A stretch of 64,000 nucleotides of DNA from Uloborus plumipes. Lineage: Eukaryota; Arthropoda; Arachnida; Araneae; Uloboridae. The notes beneath the pieces were generated by a model that was not told the DNA's origin, ran no database searches, and was given only the letters and a program-made list of their open reading frames with translations. The stretch spans positions 1 to 64,000 of the forward strand of contig JAXGGA010000457.1 in the NCBI GenBank assembly GCA_038373865.1. Reading direction: 5' to 3'. Position numbers and translations under genes: made by a program. This document shows positions 1 to 10,900 of the stretch, piece after piece (position 1 is the first letter of the stretch; every line of letters starts with the position of its first letter).

Positions 1-1538
1 GATTTTTCTCAAAATATACTTAAGATCAGCGAGAGAAGTTTAAAAGAAAAATACCACGAAGAAAACGAAGAAGAATTTCAGAAGCAGGTGCATATTTGCA
101 AAACAATGCTATTGGCAAGGTTGCAGTGAAAAGACTTACGAGACTGAGTCTGCATTCTTCAAGTACGCTTACATAGAAAGAAAAAAAAAGCAGCCTCCGA
201 CTGACTTTATGACTGCCTGATTTTTTTTTTTTTTGAATATTTTCTGCTATTTTCATCACACACAGGTATTTTTAACGGTTCTGCAATTGAGTGTTGTGAA
301 ATAAACAATAGCTTATGAGTCTCTATCGAGCGGAAAAGTGGAAATTGATGAAGACTTAAAAACAAAAATTATCATATCTTCTGCCGCCGCAATGTGAGTG
401 GAGAAAAAGAGAAATTCAATGTTTTTTTTCTGATTTCTTAAATTTTGATTCCATGTTTTTTTTTTTCTTTTAGTACTATAGTGAGAAAAAGTTTCGTTTT
501 TACATTTCTGTTTGCAGTTTACTTTTAGCTTTCTCAAATTCAAATATCACAACACAAAATTGTTTCAGTTTTTTTTTTTTTTTTTTTGAGCAATATCAAA
601 TTATGATTTGTTTTCTTTTTGGACCTCAGTTGCAGGGTGAATCCTTTTTTCAGATTGGCAGTCTGCTAGCGTGGCGCATCCACCAGTCCTTGTCCACCAG
701 TAAGCAGGACCTTTTGGCGGTAGATGACGCCATCTGCTCAGTTGCCGGGTCACGAATATCTGGCGTACGGATGTGTGTCCCTGACGAGATATGATGCAGT
801 TGTGATCAAAGGACAAACGTCATGATCTTATCCCAACTCGTCATTGCAAAAAACGTATTTTCAAATATTGGGAATTTTTACCACGTGAACCAACATTTTT
901 AGAAGGCTCAAAATTTCAAAATTGTTACTTCTCACGGCCAACTTTCATATAAAAAACGAAGAATATACAAAATAGTCGCTACCATAATGGCTCTTAACTG
1001 TAAATTTGCAATGTCGTCTCCGAATTTGCTGCGTGGTTAGACAAAATATGCCAAATAAGGAAAATTTTGGGTGGTTGCAATGACCTCCCGTGACCGCCCA
1101 TCAAGGACTCCAGCAAGTATGAACACAGAGTGGATGATTTTTAATACGTTATTTACGTGCGAAGGACATATCATTTATTGTTGCAATTTCATATGGCATT
1201 TAACTTGCTAAAAGGGTCGAAATTTCAAAATCAATTCGGCAACCAAAAGACTTATCCGAATGTAACAAAATTTCCCATATTTTAATTTAAGACCAGCTTT
1301 TTAATCCTGTGTCCTTTAAACTTCCGAAAAAAAAGTGTTTTTTTTTTTTTTTTTGACCCACCCTAATGGTCAGTTAACATTGTATCGGGCTTGAAACTGA
1401 TAAAATAAGACAGGGCACAAAGTATCTCGAAAACTTCGCGAACACGTCCAATCTCTTTTCCAAAAATGACTCAACAACTGCACTCTCGATTCCATTCTTC
1501 CCGGCTTTTGAAAAAGGCTGATTCCAAGAAGCCCTTAA
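1..1538. other. Non-coding flank downstream of the last visible transporter exon
   Basis: No exon could be supported here. If the transporter gene continues, this is intron and its final exon (TM12 and C-terminus) lies before position 1; no transporter-like peptide with splice sites is visible on the minus strand. The stretch 630-800 is distinctly more GC-rich than its surroundings and is open on both strands for about 60-70 codons. Its peptides match nothing I recognise, so it may be a fragment of an old mobile element. The remainder is AT-rich with several long T runs (for example 569-587 and 1339-1353). Confidence 0.5.
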
Positions 1539-1841
1539 ACTCTTTATATCTCGATTTGACTTAGAAGTGCCGCTTATATTAATTTAGTATCATGAATCCT
1601 AAATGGCTGGAATCATGCTTAAGCTTTTGAGTATCACTCCTTGTACTTTTCTGAGAAGCCGATAGATGGTAAATGCGATCGGAAAGTTTTCTTAGGACAC
1701 CTAAGGCGTGGGGTCCTTAGAACCTACTGGTTTTCAAAATTTTTATTCTCGGTATATACGTTGTTCGATGTATCTTCAACTAAAAAAAAAAAAAAAAAAA
1801 ACACACAAAACAAAAATATATATAAAAATTCATTGCTAAAT

Positions 1842-2147
1842 GTTGTTGTTTCTAATACCACTCGGGTATCCGAGCCCGAGTAGATGAAATCTGCTCGATT
1901 TAAGGCAGGAAAGATACGGCTTCCGTTTTTTAAGAGCACCATTTAGGTGGAAGACCGATTTAAGCTCAACACACATGCCATAAGGACCCGTTCATAGGGT
2001 AGGCATCCATTCATAACTCACTTTCACACACATAGAAAGGACAATGACACGAGAGAGAGAAAGTACGCCCATGCCCCATCCGGGACTCGAACCCAGGGCC
2101 ACCGCATCACGGTCAGACGTCGCTGACCACTAGACGAGGTGGCCGGC
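1842..2147 (-). mobile_element. tRNA-derived SINE (full-length copy) with 11-bp target-site duplication
   Basis: Read on the minus strand the element starts GGCCGGCCACCTCGTCTAG. It has an A-box-like TAGTGGTCAGC and a clear B box GGGTTCGAGTCCC, the internal RNA polymerase III promoter of tRNA genes. A non-tRNA body follows, and the tail is rich in ACA repeats. It is flanked by a perfect 11-bp duplication, cattgctaaat, at 1831-1841 and 2148-2158, which fixes the boundaries and implies LINE-mediated insertion. The head resembles tRNA-His, Glu or Asp, but the parent tRNA is not certain. A second copy lacking the B box is at 61644-61893. Confidence 0.85.
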
Positions 2148-2157
2148 CATTGCTAAA

Positions 2158-2385
2158 TTGAAGGGGCAAGTGGATAAAGGTGATATGTGACAATTTTTGA
2201 AAAACTTACTTTTTACCATGGATGAAGGTGATACGGTAATAATTTCATTTTTGAAAGCTTTTTCAAGAAATTCAAACAATTGTCACTTATCCCCTTCATT
2301 CACTTTGAACACACACTCATTTGAATTTGTGTCAATCGGCGAAAATCAAACGTCACATATCACCTTTATCCACTTGCCCCTTCAA
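2158..2385. mobile_element. 228-bp MITE with perfect 34-bp terminal inverted repeats
   Basis: Positions 2158-2191 and 2352-2385 are exact reverse complements (34 bp, starting TTGAAGGGGCAAGTGGATAA). The flanks ttgctaaa (2150-2157) and ttgttaaa (2386-2393) form an 8-bp target duplication with one mismatch. Comparison with the uninterrupted element at 51889-52197 confirms the insertion point. An 8-bp duplication suits hAT-like or P-like transposons, but the terminal sequence does not let me choose. There is no coding capacity. Confidence 0.85.
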
Positions 2386-2427
2386 TTGTTAAACTAATTT
2401 GGGACATAAAGAGTTGTCTGAACTTAC

Positions 2428-2609
2428 CAGGAAGACGACGGTGGGGGCAAGGCAGCTGCCGATGGCCCCGAACATTCTCTGGAGGGAGAGGCCCCGGCCC
2501 CGAACCTCTGTGGGGAAGAGTTCGGCCGTGTACTGGAACGTGATGTTTGTGCCGGCCGCGAACGTGATGCGCACTAGCATGGCCATCGCGAACACTTCGT
2601 GCACGGACT
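2428..2609 (-). CDS. SLC22-like organic ion transporter, exon for TM10-TM11
   Basis: This 182-bp exon encodes the C-terminal half of a major facilitator transporter that moves small organic cations or anions across the plasma membrane. It opens by completing a Glu codon (G|AG) from the previous exon. It reads through a hydrophobic segment (VFAMAMLVRITFAAG, TM10), the family signature ELFPTEVRGRGLSLQ on the cytoplasmic side, and a second helix (MFGAIGSCLAPTVVFL, TM11). It ends in phase 0 at CTG|GTAAG (donor 2427-2423). The acceptor is TTTTGCAG (2617-2610). The exon is strikingly GC-rich compared with its flanks and with the other exons of the gene. TM12 and the tail are not in the window. The substrate cannot be predicted. 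Confidence 0.92.
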
Positions 2610-2888
2610 CTGCAAAAGACATTCACCAATTAAGATATTCACATTCCATTCGAACGATTTGTTTATTCTCACTGGTAATGAATGAAAAAATCTATTAAGG
2701 ATATGCAATACACCACCAGCTTATTATCAGCATGGAATAGGAATTAAACGAGCTGAAGGCAAACATCCTCTTATAGAGCAAAGAGAGCCAACAAAAACTG
2801 GTAGCTAATGTGAAATCAGAACACCAGCGAGTGACCGCACTTGATACGGTACAACTCGAAAATTTTGAGGCAAAGCTCGGGTATAAAG

Positions 2889-3694
2889 CAGTAAGTAATG
2901 GCCATTAACCTTTTAACTGTCATGCCCGAGATAATCTCGGGCACAGCACTGGTGTTCGAAAATGTCACGCCCGAGTATTACTCGGGGTATTTTTTTTTTT
3001 TTTTTGAGTGCATCGTATTGTTATACCCGAATATATATCGGGAGACGTTTATTTCGGCTTCATCTCTTTGTCAAACCCGACTGTTTCTCGGGTTTGTGCT
3101 TGGAAAAGTGTTTCCAGTTATACCACACAAGACTAAATTACTGAAAGGTATTCACTTTTATTTAATTTTTTTTTCATTTATTTATTTTTTAGAAAATAAT
3201 AATTTTTTTTTTTCATTTTTAGAAAATAATGCTCCACTAGAAATGAACTTTACAACTGCCATGTTGAGTGACAGCCGCCTCAAGCAAATATGCAGTGGCT
3301 ACAAAACTTCAAATATTTTACTCATGTGCTTCAAAATATCAATTTTTAACTACTAAGTATATTTTATTTCATACTAAACATTTGATTTTTGCAATAAAAA
3401 AATTTGACAATTTGGAAACCCAAATCATCAAAATAACTTGACAATTGAAGGGTTAAGCCAGGGCTAAAGCAGAAACATGCAATACACCACCAGCTCGTTT
3501 ATTCCATCCATGGACTGTAGTTTCGTGCTTATTATGCAGTCATCAGCAGGGAATAGGAAATAAACGAACTTTAGGCAAAAATCCTTTTATAGAGCAAAGG
3601 GAGTCAACAAAAACTGGTAGCTAATATGAAATTAGAACACCATAGCTCTGGCTTAGGGGTGGTTACTTACTGCTCTATTAAGGATATGTTTGTG
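2889..3694. mobile_element. Short TIR element interrupted by a piggyBac-like MITE
   Basis: The segment 'gcagtaagtaatggcca' at 2888-2904 plus 'gccagggctaaagc' after 3456 reappears in reverse complement at 3650-3696 (gcagtaagtaaccaccccta, then agccagagc). The original element was therefore about 260 bp with inverted ends, and the MITE at 2909-3452 landed in its left end. Its interior (3480-3645, with caccaccagctcg and caaaaactggtagctaat) is repeated, with an internal deletion, at 2699-2828. Boundaries are approximate and I cannot assign a family. Confidence 0.55.
2909..3452. mobile_element. piggyBac-like MITE carrying a series of CCCGAG/CTCGGG hairpins
   Basis: The element is flanked by TTAA on both sides (2905-2908 and 3453-3456), the diagnostic piggyBac target. 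Its ends are inverted: CCTTTTAACTGTCA at the left and TGACAATTGAAGGG at the right. Four short palindromes of the form cccga-N-tcggg follow each other at about 2922-2942, 2968-2988, 3024-3044 and 3076-3096, spaced roughly 46-56 bp. The 152-codon open frame across it (2898-3356) is low-complexity and shows no transposase motif, so this is a non-autonomous element. Confidence 0.75.
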
Positions 3695-3779
3695 TTAATT
3701 GGATGACTAGGAGTATATTTCATCATATTTCCTATATAATATATAACTTGCCACTCAGAGAAAACTATCGGCTAAATGT

Positions 3780-4551
3780 CAGTCCAGTGTTATGTCCGCA
3801 AATGTGTCTTGCATCAATCTTGAATGTGTTTAGCTCTGTATGCAGATGAAAAATCCTGTTGGAAGGTTCATCTTTGGTTTTCAAAGAACTTTTGCGTCCA
3901 AGATAAGACAACATCTTCCAAATTGCGTTTTTGGTATGTCAGATGATACATTTTTCTCCCTAGATAAACAAAAACAAGTGATTTTCCCCCTATTAAATAG
4001 CCTACCCCAAACCAATGCAGATAGGGGTCGTTGCCGTGTTCAACAACTCAAGAACCTTCAGGGGGCTTCTGCTTACCAAACTCTATCATTATGGTTATTT
4101 TGAGCTTGTTCAGTCGAAAACAGTTTTTTATCTGTGATGACCAATGTTTGCCATCGATCATTTGCGGCCTGTTTTAGTATCTTCTTTTTTAAAGTCTTGT
4201 GCGTTTGTTCTCTAGCTTTTGAGCCTCTTTCATTTTGAAAGGGAGAAGATCAAGCGCAAATCTTACCATCAAACGGGTAGTTTCTCTATTGATCTTCACC
4301 CCTCTAGCAACATTTCTCATTGAAATCATTGGATTTCGTTAAACTCACTTTTTAATCACTTTCCGGTCTTCTGGTGCGTTAACTGTGCGCTTTCTTCTTT
4401 TCACTGACCTATCACCATCGTGTCCGAGTTTTTTCTACCTTTTAATTGTGTAGGAAACCGCCTGCTTAGCCACTTTCATCCATTGAACAATTTCACATAT
4501 TTTCATTTCTTGCTTATGTAATTCACGTATGGCAGATCGTTTGTGAACCAT
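3780..4551 (-). pseudogene. Degenerate Tc1/mariner-superfamily transposase
   Basis: An ATG at 4551 (minus strand) opens a recognisable mariner-type reading frame broken by stops and frameshifts. In order the fragments are: a helix-turn-helix start (SAIRELHKQEMKICEIVQWM, then VAKQAVSYTIKR followed by a stop); the linker RNPMISMRNVARGVKI, like the family's RNP.-SMR motif; a central DDE-region stretch (KLFSTEQAQNNHNDRVW); VWGRLF-RGK; and TFQQD with SSAYRAKHIQD near 3850. These match the Tc1/mariner order around the first and second catalytic Asp. The third acidic residue and the C-terminus are not recognisable. It cannot encode a working enzyme. Terminal repeats were not located. Confidence 0.8.
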
Positions 4552-7117
4552 AATAATTATCCTAACTAACTTACTTACACGGTTTCTAGTAGCTTTCTAA
4601 GATCGATTCCCTATCACAATATCATTATAAATTTAGTAGTATTTACAGATATTTGGCTTGAAACTTCGTCCAAGTTATTTCTTGTCATTCTGTACATTTA
4701 TGGGTGTGAATTTATCATTCGTGCATCTTTTAGGGAAGCTGTAGTTACAGCTTAAAAATTCTTATATTTTTTTTAAAAGCAAATGTACATTTTTATGAAT
4801 CGTAAATATTATGAGATTAGATTTTTTAGTATTGTCCGAAAACAAGCAGAACACTATAGCATTGGGCATTGTTTATCGAAAGTAAAGCACTGAGGAGTTG
4901 CCTACTCGCTTTGCACTGGGACGGTAAACAACTCTATTAAGCCCTAATACTTCTTAACATCATTTCATAGCTATGAAGAAAATAAATAAGCAATATAAAA
5001 TTATCTCCAAAAACTGCATATTTTAACGTATAAGAACTGCCTTCAGCTTGCGAAAAATGAATGAGTAGACATTTCGAAAGCATAAGCTTTTCAAAGTATT
5101 GTCATGGGTCATTACTCTGAATGGTTGGAACTCTTAAGAAAATGTATCTCTTAATTTCACGACGCATTTGAAAAGCTATCTCATAACAATAGTCTTCTTC
5201 AAAACTATTAATTCTTAAGGTGAAAATTTGAAGGTTGAGCACAATGTGATTTATGATGATAGCATTAACGATGTATCCATAATCCAAAAATTTAGTCAAC
5301 CCATCACCAGCGTTGCTTCTTGATTTTGCTACCACTCCCTGTATTTTAAAAGCGTGAAAATGGCTTGACTAGAATTAATGGCACTTTTAGATTCTTTGTC
5401 ATACATGAAAATAAAAGAAAAACGATTTTTCTTTGTTTTACTAGCACATTTTGGGATGTCATTAGGGGTGTTTTATGTGCTTTGATTGAACGAAGCTATT
5501 ATTCATAGCTTTACTTCCCTTCTTCAGTGTCATAGAAAGAAACTGACTCTTTAGAACATTTTAATAGTAATAAAATATACTCAGGTTTTTTTTTTCGCAT
5601 AAATTTTGAAAGTAATACACTTTTTAAAATTTTTCTTCATAAAAAAGATTCATTAAAAAGAGGCCTAGTTCTGGCTCAATGTGGTTTGATTTTTAAACAG
5701 ATATTTGAACTTAATTCACGGAATTTAAAACTTTGGCTTAAAGTTGTGATGTATTCGACTATAAGGAGCCATTAGGTATCTTAATATCAACTTTCTAAAG
5801 GGGACTAAGACATTCTCGACTCAATACATCCAGGAAAATTGGTTACTTTCCAAACCTGTATAACTTTTTACAAAATAATTATTTTGAAGTGAATTTTTTT
5901 TTATTCCTTTTAACTACTATAGTATTCGAAACTTTCATTTATTAAAAAATAATTTTAAACATTGCCTGAATTAAGATGTAGTTTTATCAAGGACAATATT
6001 ATCGATAGACAGTTAAATACTTTTTGCAAAAACGGTACAAAATTTTAACTTGAAATTTTCTCTGTACTTCTAAAATAGTTCAGCTAATATCAAGAACCTC
6101 ATTTAAGTTTTGTTTCACAAATTAAAAATTTTTAATAAAATTTAGAGTTGAACGTTCAAAAATTTTCGAAAATTTCATCATCAAAATCAGCCTCTACGAA
6201 AAATATTCAACAGGATTTCTGAAAATTTTAGGTTCACTAGAAGCATGTGCAGATAATAAATAATTGTGCCAAGTTTCAAACATATACTAATAGTAGAACT
6301 TCTTTAAAGTGTACTTAAAAGTGGAAAAAGTAAATTTCGAGAACACCGGCGAAAACAATTTACCCCCTTGAATATTTCCTTACTGTTTACGTTGCAATCC
6401 TTCTATTTTACGGGTTTCTGTTAACCGGGATACTCATAAATTATATATTTTCGGAAAGGAGAACATCTCTTCTATTTTTTAAAATAAAAAACAAACAATC
6501 GATTTTTTAAAGGTTATTTTCGTCTTGGTCCCCTAAAACAATATTTTATACTTGCAAAAAAAAAACGATTTATATGTGCTGCGGGAATGACACTACACGT
6601 CCAAATACTTATTTTTTAACTACGAGAAAGCTGATACTTCATGTTATGGTCCATTGTGATTTCTTATATTCAAAATTTTAAAAATCCGAGAATTAAGTTC
6701 AGTTCTATGCGTAAAAATGTAGCATATCAGCAAATAGATTGACCATTCTTTATTTGTAGTTTAATTTTTACATCTTTGGGATAGTTTTCTAGGAGCATAT
6801 CCATCTTTTTTAGTCAGTTTTGTAGACAGACATCTAGGAAGTATTTCTTTACTTCTGTTATGGTTTTACTTAAAGAGCCTAGCCACACACAAGGGAAATA
6901 TGAAAATATAAAGTTACTCTACCTGTTTTTCTCTCTCTCGGTATTGCCCTACTCGAAAGTTGTGAAAGTAAAATTGAGCAAACAATAACAACAAATACAT
7001 GGTTTAAAATAAGGATGCATCACGTGATATGCGATCTATATCTTGAATAAATGAATGAAGTGAGCGGGGACGCCCTTAAGACAGCGCAAGCACTGTAACC
7101 ACAGGTCTATTCTACCT

Positions 7118-7790
7118 TGCTAAGCGCAAAAGTGGTATCTGCAGTAGAGTTCAAACTGAGATAGAACTCTTTAAAATTTTGCTCCACCATCCCTAGCAGC
7201 ATAATCTCATCGGCCGATGATCCGCCATTCATCAAAACCCGATGAAATTCTCATCGGCCGATGATCGGATTCGATGAGTTCTCATCGGGAATTGCTCCAA
7301 TATGTCTGATTGGCCAAACAGAATCCGAGCAGCAAAATCCGATGAGTTTCGCTCGAAATACGATGAGATTTGGAGCAATTTACGAGCAATGCAGTGCCGT
7401 GCCGATGAATTTAGGATCAATTTTGGATGCTCGGCTCATTTTCATCGGGAAAGTTGATCGGAAGGATATCGCTTTCCGATGAAAAGTAGCTCATCGAAAA
7501 CCGTGCTCGGATACTGATCGGAACGATGTCATCGTGCGTTACGGGATCAGTTTACGAGGAGTTCGATGATCGGCCGAGCAAAATCCGATGAGTTGATGCT
7601 ACTTGGGATGTATTTGATTCAGATGAAACTTTTTCAGAATATTTTCAAAAATATTTCCCGTTCTCAAATGACCATATAATTTGGTATTTAGGTAAAATAC
7701 GTCACAAAGCGCCACCTGGTGGCGATAATTCCATTTTGTTAAAAAGTACAGATACGACTTTTGTGCTTAGCACGGCAGTATTGTACTATC
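7118..7790. repeat. Dispersed repeat (copy with insertion); homologous to 63350-63585
   Basis: Positions 7118-7190 and 7608-7785 together align with 63350-63585. Shared landmarks are 'gtatctgcagt', 'atatttcccgttctcaaa' and 'gccacctggtggcgataa'. The copy is split by the element at 7191-7607. No terminal repeats or coding potential is evident, so the family is unknown. Confidence 0.75.
7191..7607. mobile_element. 417-bp TIR element dense in CATCGG/GATGA motifs
   Basis: The ends are inverted: CCCTAGCAGCATAATCTCAT at the left and the complement of CCCAAGTAGCATCAACTCAT at the right. The empty site at 63.4 kb reads through 'taccatgtattt', where this copy reads 'caccat' + element + 'atgtattt', implying a duplication of only AT. 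The interior is crowded with catcgg/gatga words on both strands and includes two perfect 14-bp palindromes TCATCGGCCGATGA (7207-7220 and 7251-7264). The overlapping ORFs on both strands here follow from the repeated motif and are not genes. Confidence 0.75.
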
Positions 7791-8028
7791 CCCGTTAGGG
7801 CCCTTATTAGAGCCCGATAGCTGAAACGAACTTAAGCAGATGTCTGGTATGCAAGACAATTCGTACGGAACTAAACAATGGTATCCCAGATGTATAAAAT
7901 AAAAATGATCTATATCTTACGATTATATATCATATTTATATATGAGAATATTGTGTATTAAATAAATATTAGGAGATGAATTTATAAAAAAAGTATTACT
8001 ACATAATAAGGAATAAATGATTATTTAC

Positions 8029-8243
8029 CTTTGGACAAACATCCGCTAATGATTCCCAGGATTCCTCCAATGTAGAGACATATGACATCCGGCCATTTTC
8101 GGCCAAATCTGTCCAGGGATAAAATGCAGAACATATTTACAGGGATCTCCAAAAAAGCTCCCACGGAGAAGGAGACGTAAGTATTGAATGGAAGATGACT
8201 TGTTTGTAAACTGTTACCATTGTAGCACAAATGAATGATTAAC
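8029..8243 (-). CDS. SLC22-like organic ion transporter, exon for TM7-TM9
   Basis: This 215-bp exon starts at acceptor TTGCAG|G (8243), where the G completes the Trp codon begun in the previous exon, and ends in phase 1 at AAAG|GTAAAT (8029/8028). It encodes 71 full codons. These are a helix entering an outward loop (LIIHLCYNGNSLQTSHLPFN), TM8 (YVSFSVGAFLEIPVNMFCIL), the conserved cytoplasmic signature LDRFGRKWP, and TM9 (VICLYIGGILGIISGCL). The DRFGRKWP block corresponds to the major facilitator loop motif repeated in the second half of the protein and is typical of SLC22-type carriers. Base composition is AT-rich, unlike the exon at 2428-2609. Confidence 0.92.
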
Positions 8244-10900
8244 CTGCAATCAAAATTTGATTTTGCTAAGCATGATAAATATTGACAATTGAGGGATGAA
8301 TTTAAAATAGATTTATTACTCGTTAACTCGAATGTTGTTGATTGTGTTTTTTTTTCCTTTAAGAGGATTTTAATTCATTACTTTTTAGGAAAAACCTACT
8401 GGATTTTGGTATTTTAGTAGTCTCTATATTAGTAACTTAAAGGTTTAATTAATTTTCAAATAATTAGTTACATTTATTTACTTAAAAGTATTCCGAAACA
8501 GCCTTTCTTTAAAAAGATATTTTTAAAAATTAAAGGTTTCAGGGTATAATACCCTTGCAGCTCATCCCCTCCCCCCTTTTTCTCCTTCTCTTTTTACTTT
8601 TTTTTTTTTTTTTTGTTATTCACCAGTTTGCTAAATTTTACCTTAAAACAAAAGTATGGCATTGAACTCCCAAATAACATCTTTTAATAGTTTATTTCAA
8701 ACAACTTCAGGCTAGAAAATCACTTTTTTTCTGAATTAATGCCTCAACGGAAACTATAATACTGATTGCATCATATTTATCCCTGTAGTTTTTACTCAAT
8801 ACCATGATTCTCTAGTTATGACGTTGTAACAGCGTCAGTTGTAGTGAGTGATATACTAGTAAATATAAACATACATACATCCGTATCCATCTGTGACAAC
8901 ATGCTAACTCTTATTTTTCCTTCCTTTTACACACGATATTGTATTTATTTTTTGAGTACGGTTAAGAGTCTTCTCTACCCACATGTCACAGTACTTTTCT
9001 TTCACCCAGAAGAAATTGAAGAATGTGACATAAAAGCATTAAAACTGCGAAATTTTAATATTCGGACATGCCGAAACCTGAGGATTCAGAATATCAGATT
9101 TGTACTAAATGTAGAATTAAATATAGAAAAGACGGAATGTTCGATAAAAAATAAAAGCGAGTTAAACTCTCTTAAAAACAAATAAACGCAAATAACTCTT
9201 AATATTTTAACAAATAGTTTTGGCTCTCGCTTAATATTTAATCGAAACCCTGAGGAAAGTATAATCTTAAATCTCTGGCCTTTCCGGATGTCACGCTTTA
9301 CAGTCCACTTTGTTACATAAAACTGCATCAAGTGATCAATATCACTGGAGAAGACTCAAACGTTCAGAACTTATCACCAATTTGAATAACCGACCCGCGA
9401 ATTCAGTACTATTAAGGTAGAGTAAGGAGATTTACATGCGATAATCTCCCTAATCTATGGCAACGATTCTTTTAACCGTATATCATATAGAAAAGCTTCG
9501 ACTTGTGTGAGATTTCTAATCAAGTTATAATAAGAATCATGTTTTGATATAAATTGCTCTTTATTGTAGCTTAAAGATTTTTTCAGAGAATCAAATTTTG
9601 TGAAGGAAAATGTCTATTGCCTCTTTGTTAATTTATATAATATTTCACCCTACTATACTCAATCTTCAATGTAACCAGCCCCGGTAATAACTAATTTTTT
9701 CAACGGTCCATACTAAAAGCTAGCTCGCTAATGCAATATCAAACGCTTTGTAAGAATTAAAAAAAACACTAGAGAATCGGCTATAACGACCAAAAATGTC
9801 TAAGTATTCATGACTGTTTTCATTGCATTTGTTCCAATGACGTTCCTTACAAATTGTGTGGGGCAAATTTACCATGTCACAATCACGATGGGCCCTCACG
9901 ACAATGTGGACCAGAAAAGAGTACAAAAGCGTATATGATAAATATTTCACACAGTTCTGTGATTGACAAACAGGCCCCTAAACCTTTAACTCTGTCACTG
10001 TCAATTGTTCTTTAGGCAAACACCATCCTCTACAATGGTTATTTTACGCCAGAATACCTCAACCTAAACCGTTTTCTTCACCTGTAGGGTTGTTCATAAA
10101 TGATGTCACACCTCCTCACACCTTGTCGCATGTCCCTCTATTTTTCATCAACATATTGCTATAAAAAATAATATCTTATTTTTCTCTCACGCTGCCTAGT
10201 TAAAACCCTAGTATTTCTTTGATTAAGCCTCAAAGGAGGCTTTTTAGGTTTTTTCTGAAGAGAATAAAGTTATTCGGAAATTTGAAAGCGGTGAAGGCTA
10301 ATGCTGAATATTGAAAGCAATTTTTTTCTAAACTTGTTGCAACCTCCATTTAGAAGAATCGTAATTCTAAGGCAGCTGTCAATGTTTTAAACTTTATTTT
10401 GCTACAGAAACTGTTGTTAAACATTATATAGATTTTACAATAGTCGATAGAACAATGAATAAAAAGTGCATAAAGAGAGACTGAAAGTTTGCAACCAAAA
10501 CAGCATCTTTTCAGAACCATAAATATTAATATAAAAAAGTAAATTAGTATAATTTGTTTGTTATATAGAATTTGAAATAAGTTACATTTAAGCAGCAATT
10601 AGTTGAGAAAGAATGCTTCCATTACCGACTACCGTGGAAATGAATAGACCTAAATGATAGCCACAAATAAGCTTCCTGATTGCAATTAAATAATTAAAGC
10701 AATGCATTTAATTATAGCTGTTCAAGGAAGGGAAAAACAAGAGCTCTGCGGTGATTTGATTACTCTTAGGTATGAAAACAATTATTGAATATTAGCGATA
10801 ATTCAATTTCTCTAATGAATGCCGGTCATTTATTAAGGACTTAAGAGATCGCCTTGTTTTTAATTGCGGAATTAATAGCTTTCAAAAGAAGGGATCATAC
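8244..10900 (-). other. Transporter intron between the loop/TM7 and TM7-9 exons
   Basis: This 2.66-kb intron has donor GTATGATC at 10900 and acceptor GATTGCAG at 8244. It contains no supported gene. Near 10085-10150 is a stretch beginning 'tagggttgttcataaatgat' that looks like one end of a common arthropod interspersed element, but I see no matching partner end. The rest is AT-rich with homopolymer runs (8607-8616). Confidence 0.7.

Larger units (their letters stand above)
1539..2413. mobile_element. piggyBac-like MITE, copy 1, interrupted by a MITE and a SINE
   Basis: With its two internal insertions removed, this segment aligns along its length with the element at 51889-52197. Both contain the same stretch around 'taatttagtatcatgaatcc' (1580-1600 here) and end in 'gggacataaag'. 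The left end follows a TTAA (1535-1538), the piggyBac target; the right flank is a decayed TTGT. Removing the SINE with one target copy and the MITE with one target copy leaves about 320 bp, close to the 309 bp of copy 2. There is no coding capacity. The right end lies only 9 bp from the splice donor of the transporter exon that ends at 2428. Confidence 0.7.
2610..8028 (-). other. Transporter intron between the TM7-9 and TM10-11 exons
   Basis: This 5.4-kb intron has donor GTAAATAA at 8028 and acceptor TTTTGCAG at 2610. It holds a nested transposon cluster (2889-3694), a dead mariner transposase (3780-4551) and a dispersed repeat with an insertion (7118-7790). A partial copy of the interior of the 2889-3694 element lies at 2699-2828. 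Between 4560 and 7110 I see only AT-rich sequence with no supported gene or defined repeat. Confidence 0.8.

Noticed and set aside
569..587. Poly-T runs as transcription terminators
   Set aside because: Long T and A runs occur throughout and are typical of retroposed or low-complexity sequence in this genome. No RNA polymerase III gene ends at them.
2898..3356. 152-codon plus-strand ORF
   Set aside because: It lies entirely over a piggyBac-like MITE, is low in complexity (poly-Phe from T runs) and has no domain.
3840..4103. 87-codon plus-strand ORF
   Set aside because: It is antisense to the degenerate mariner transposase, whose motifs are on the minus strand.
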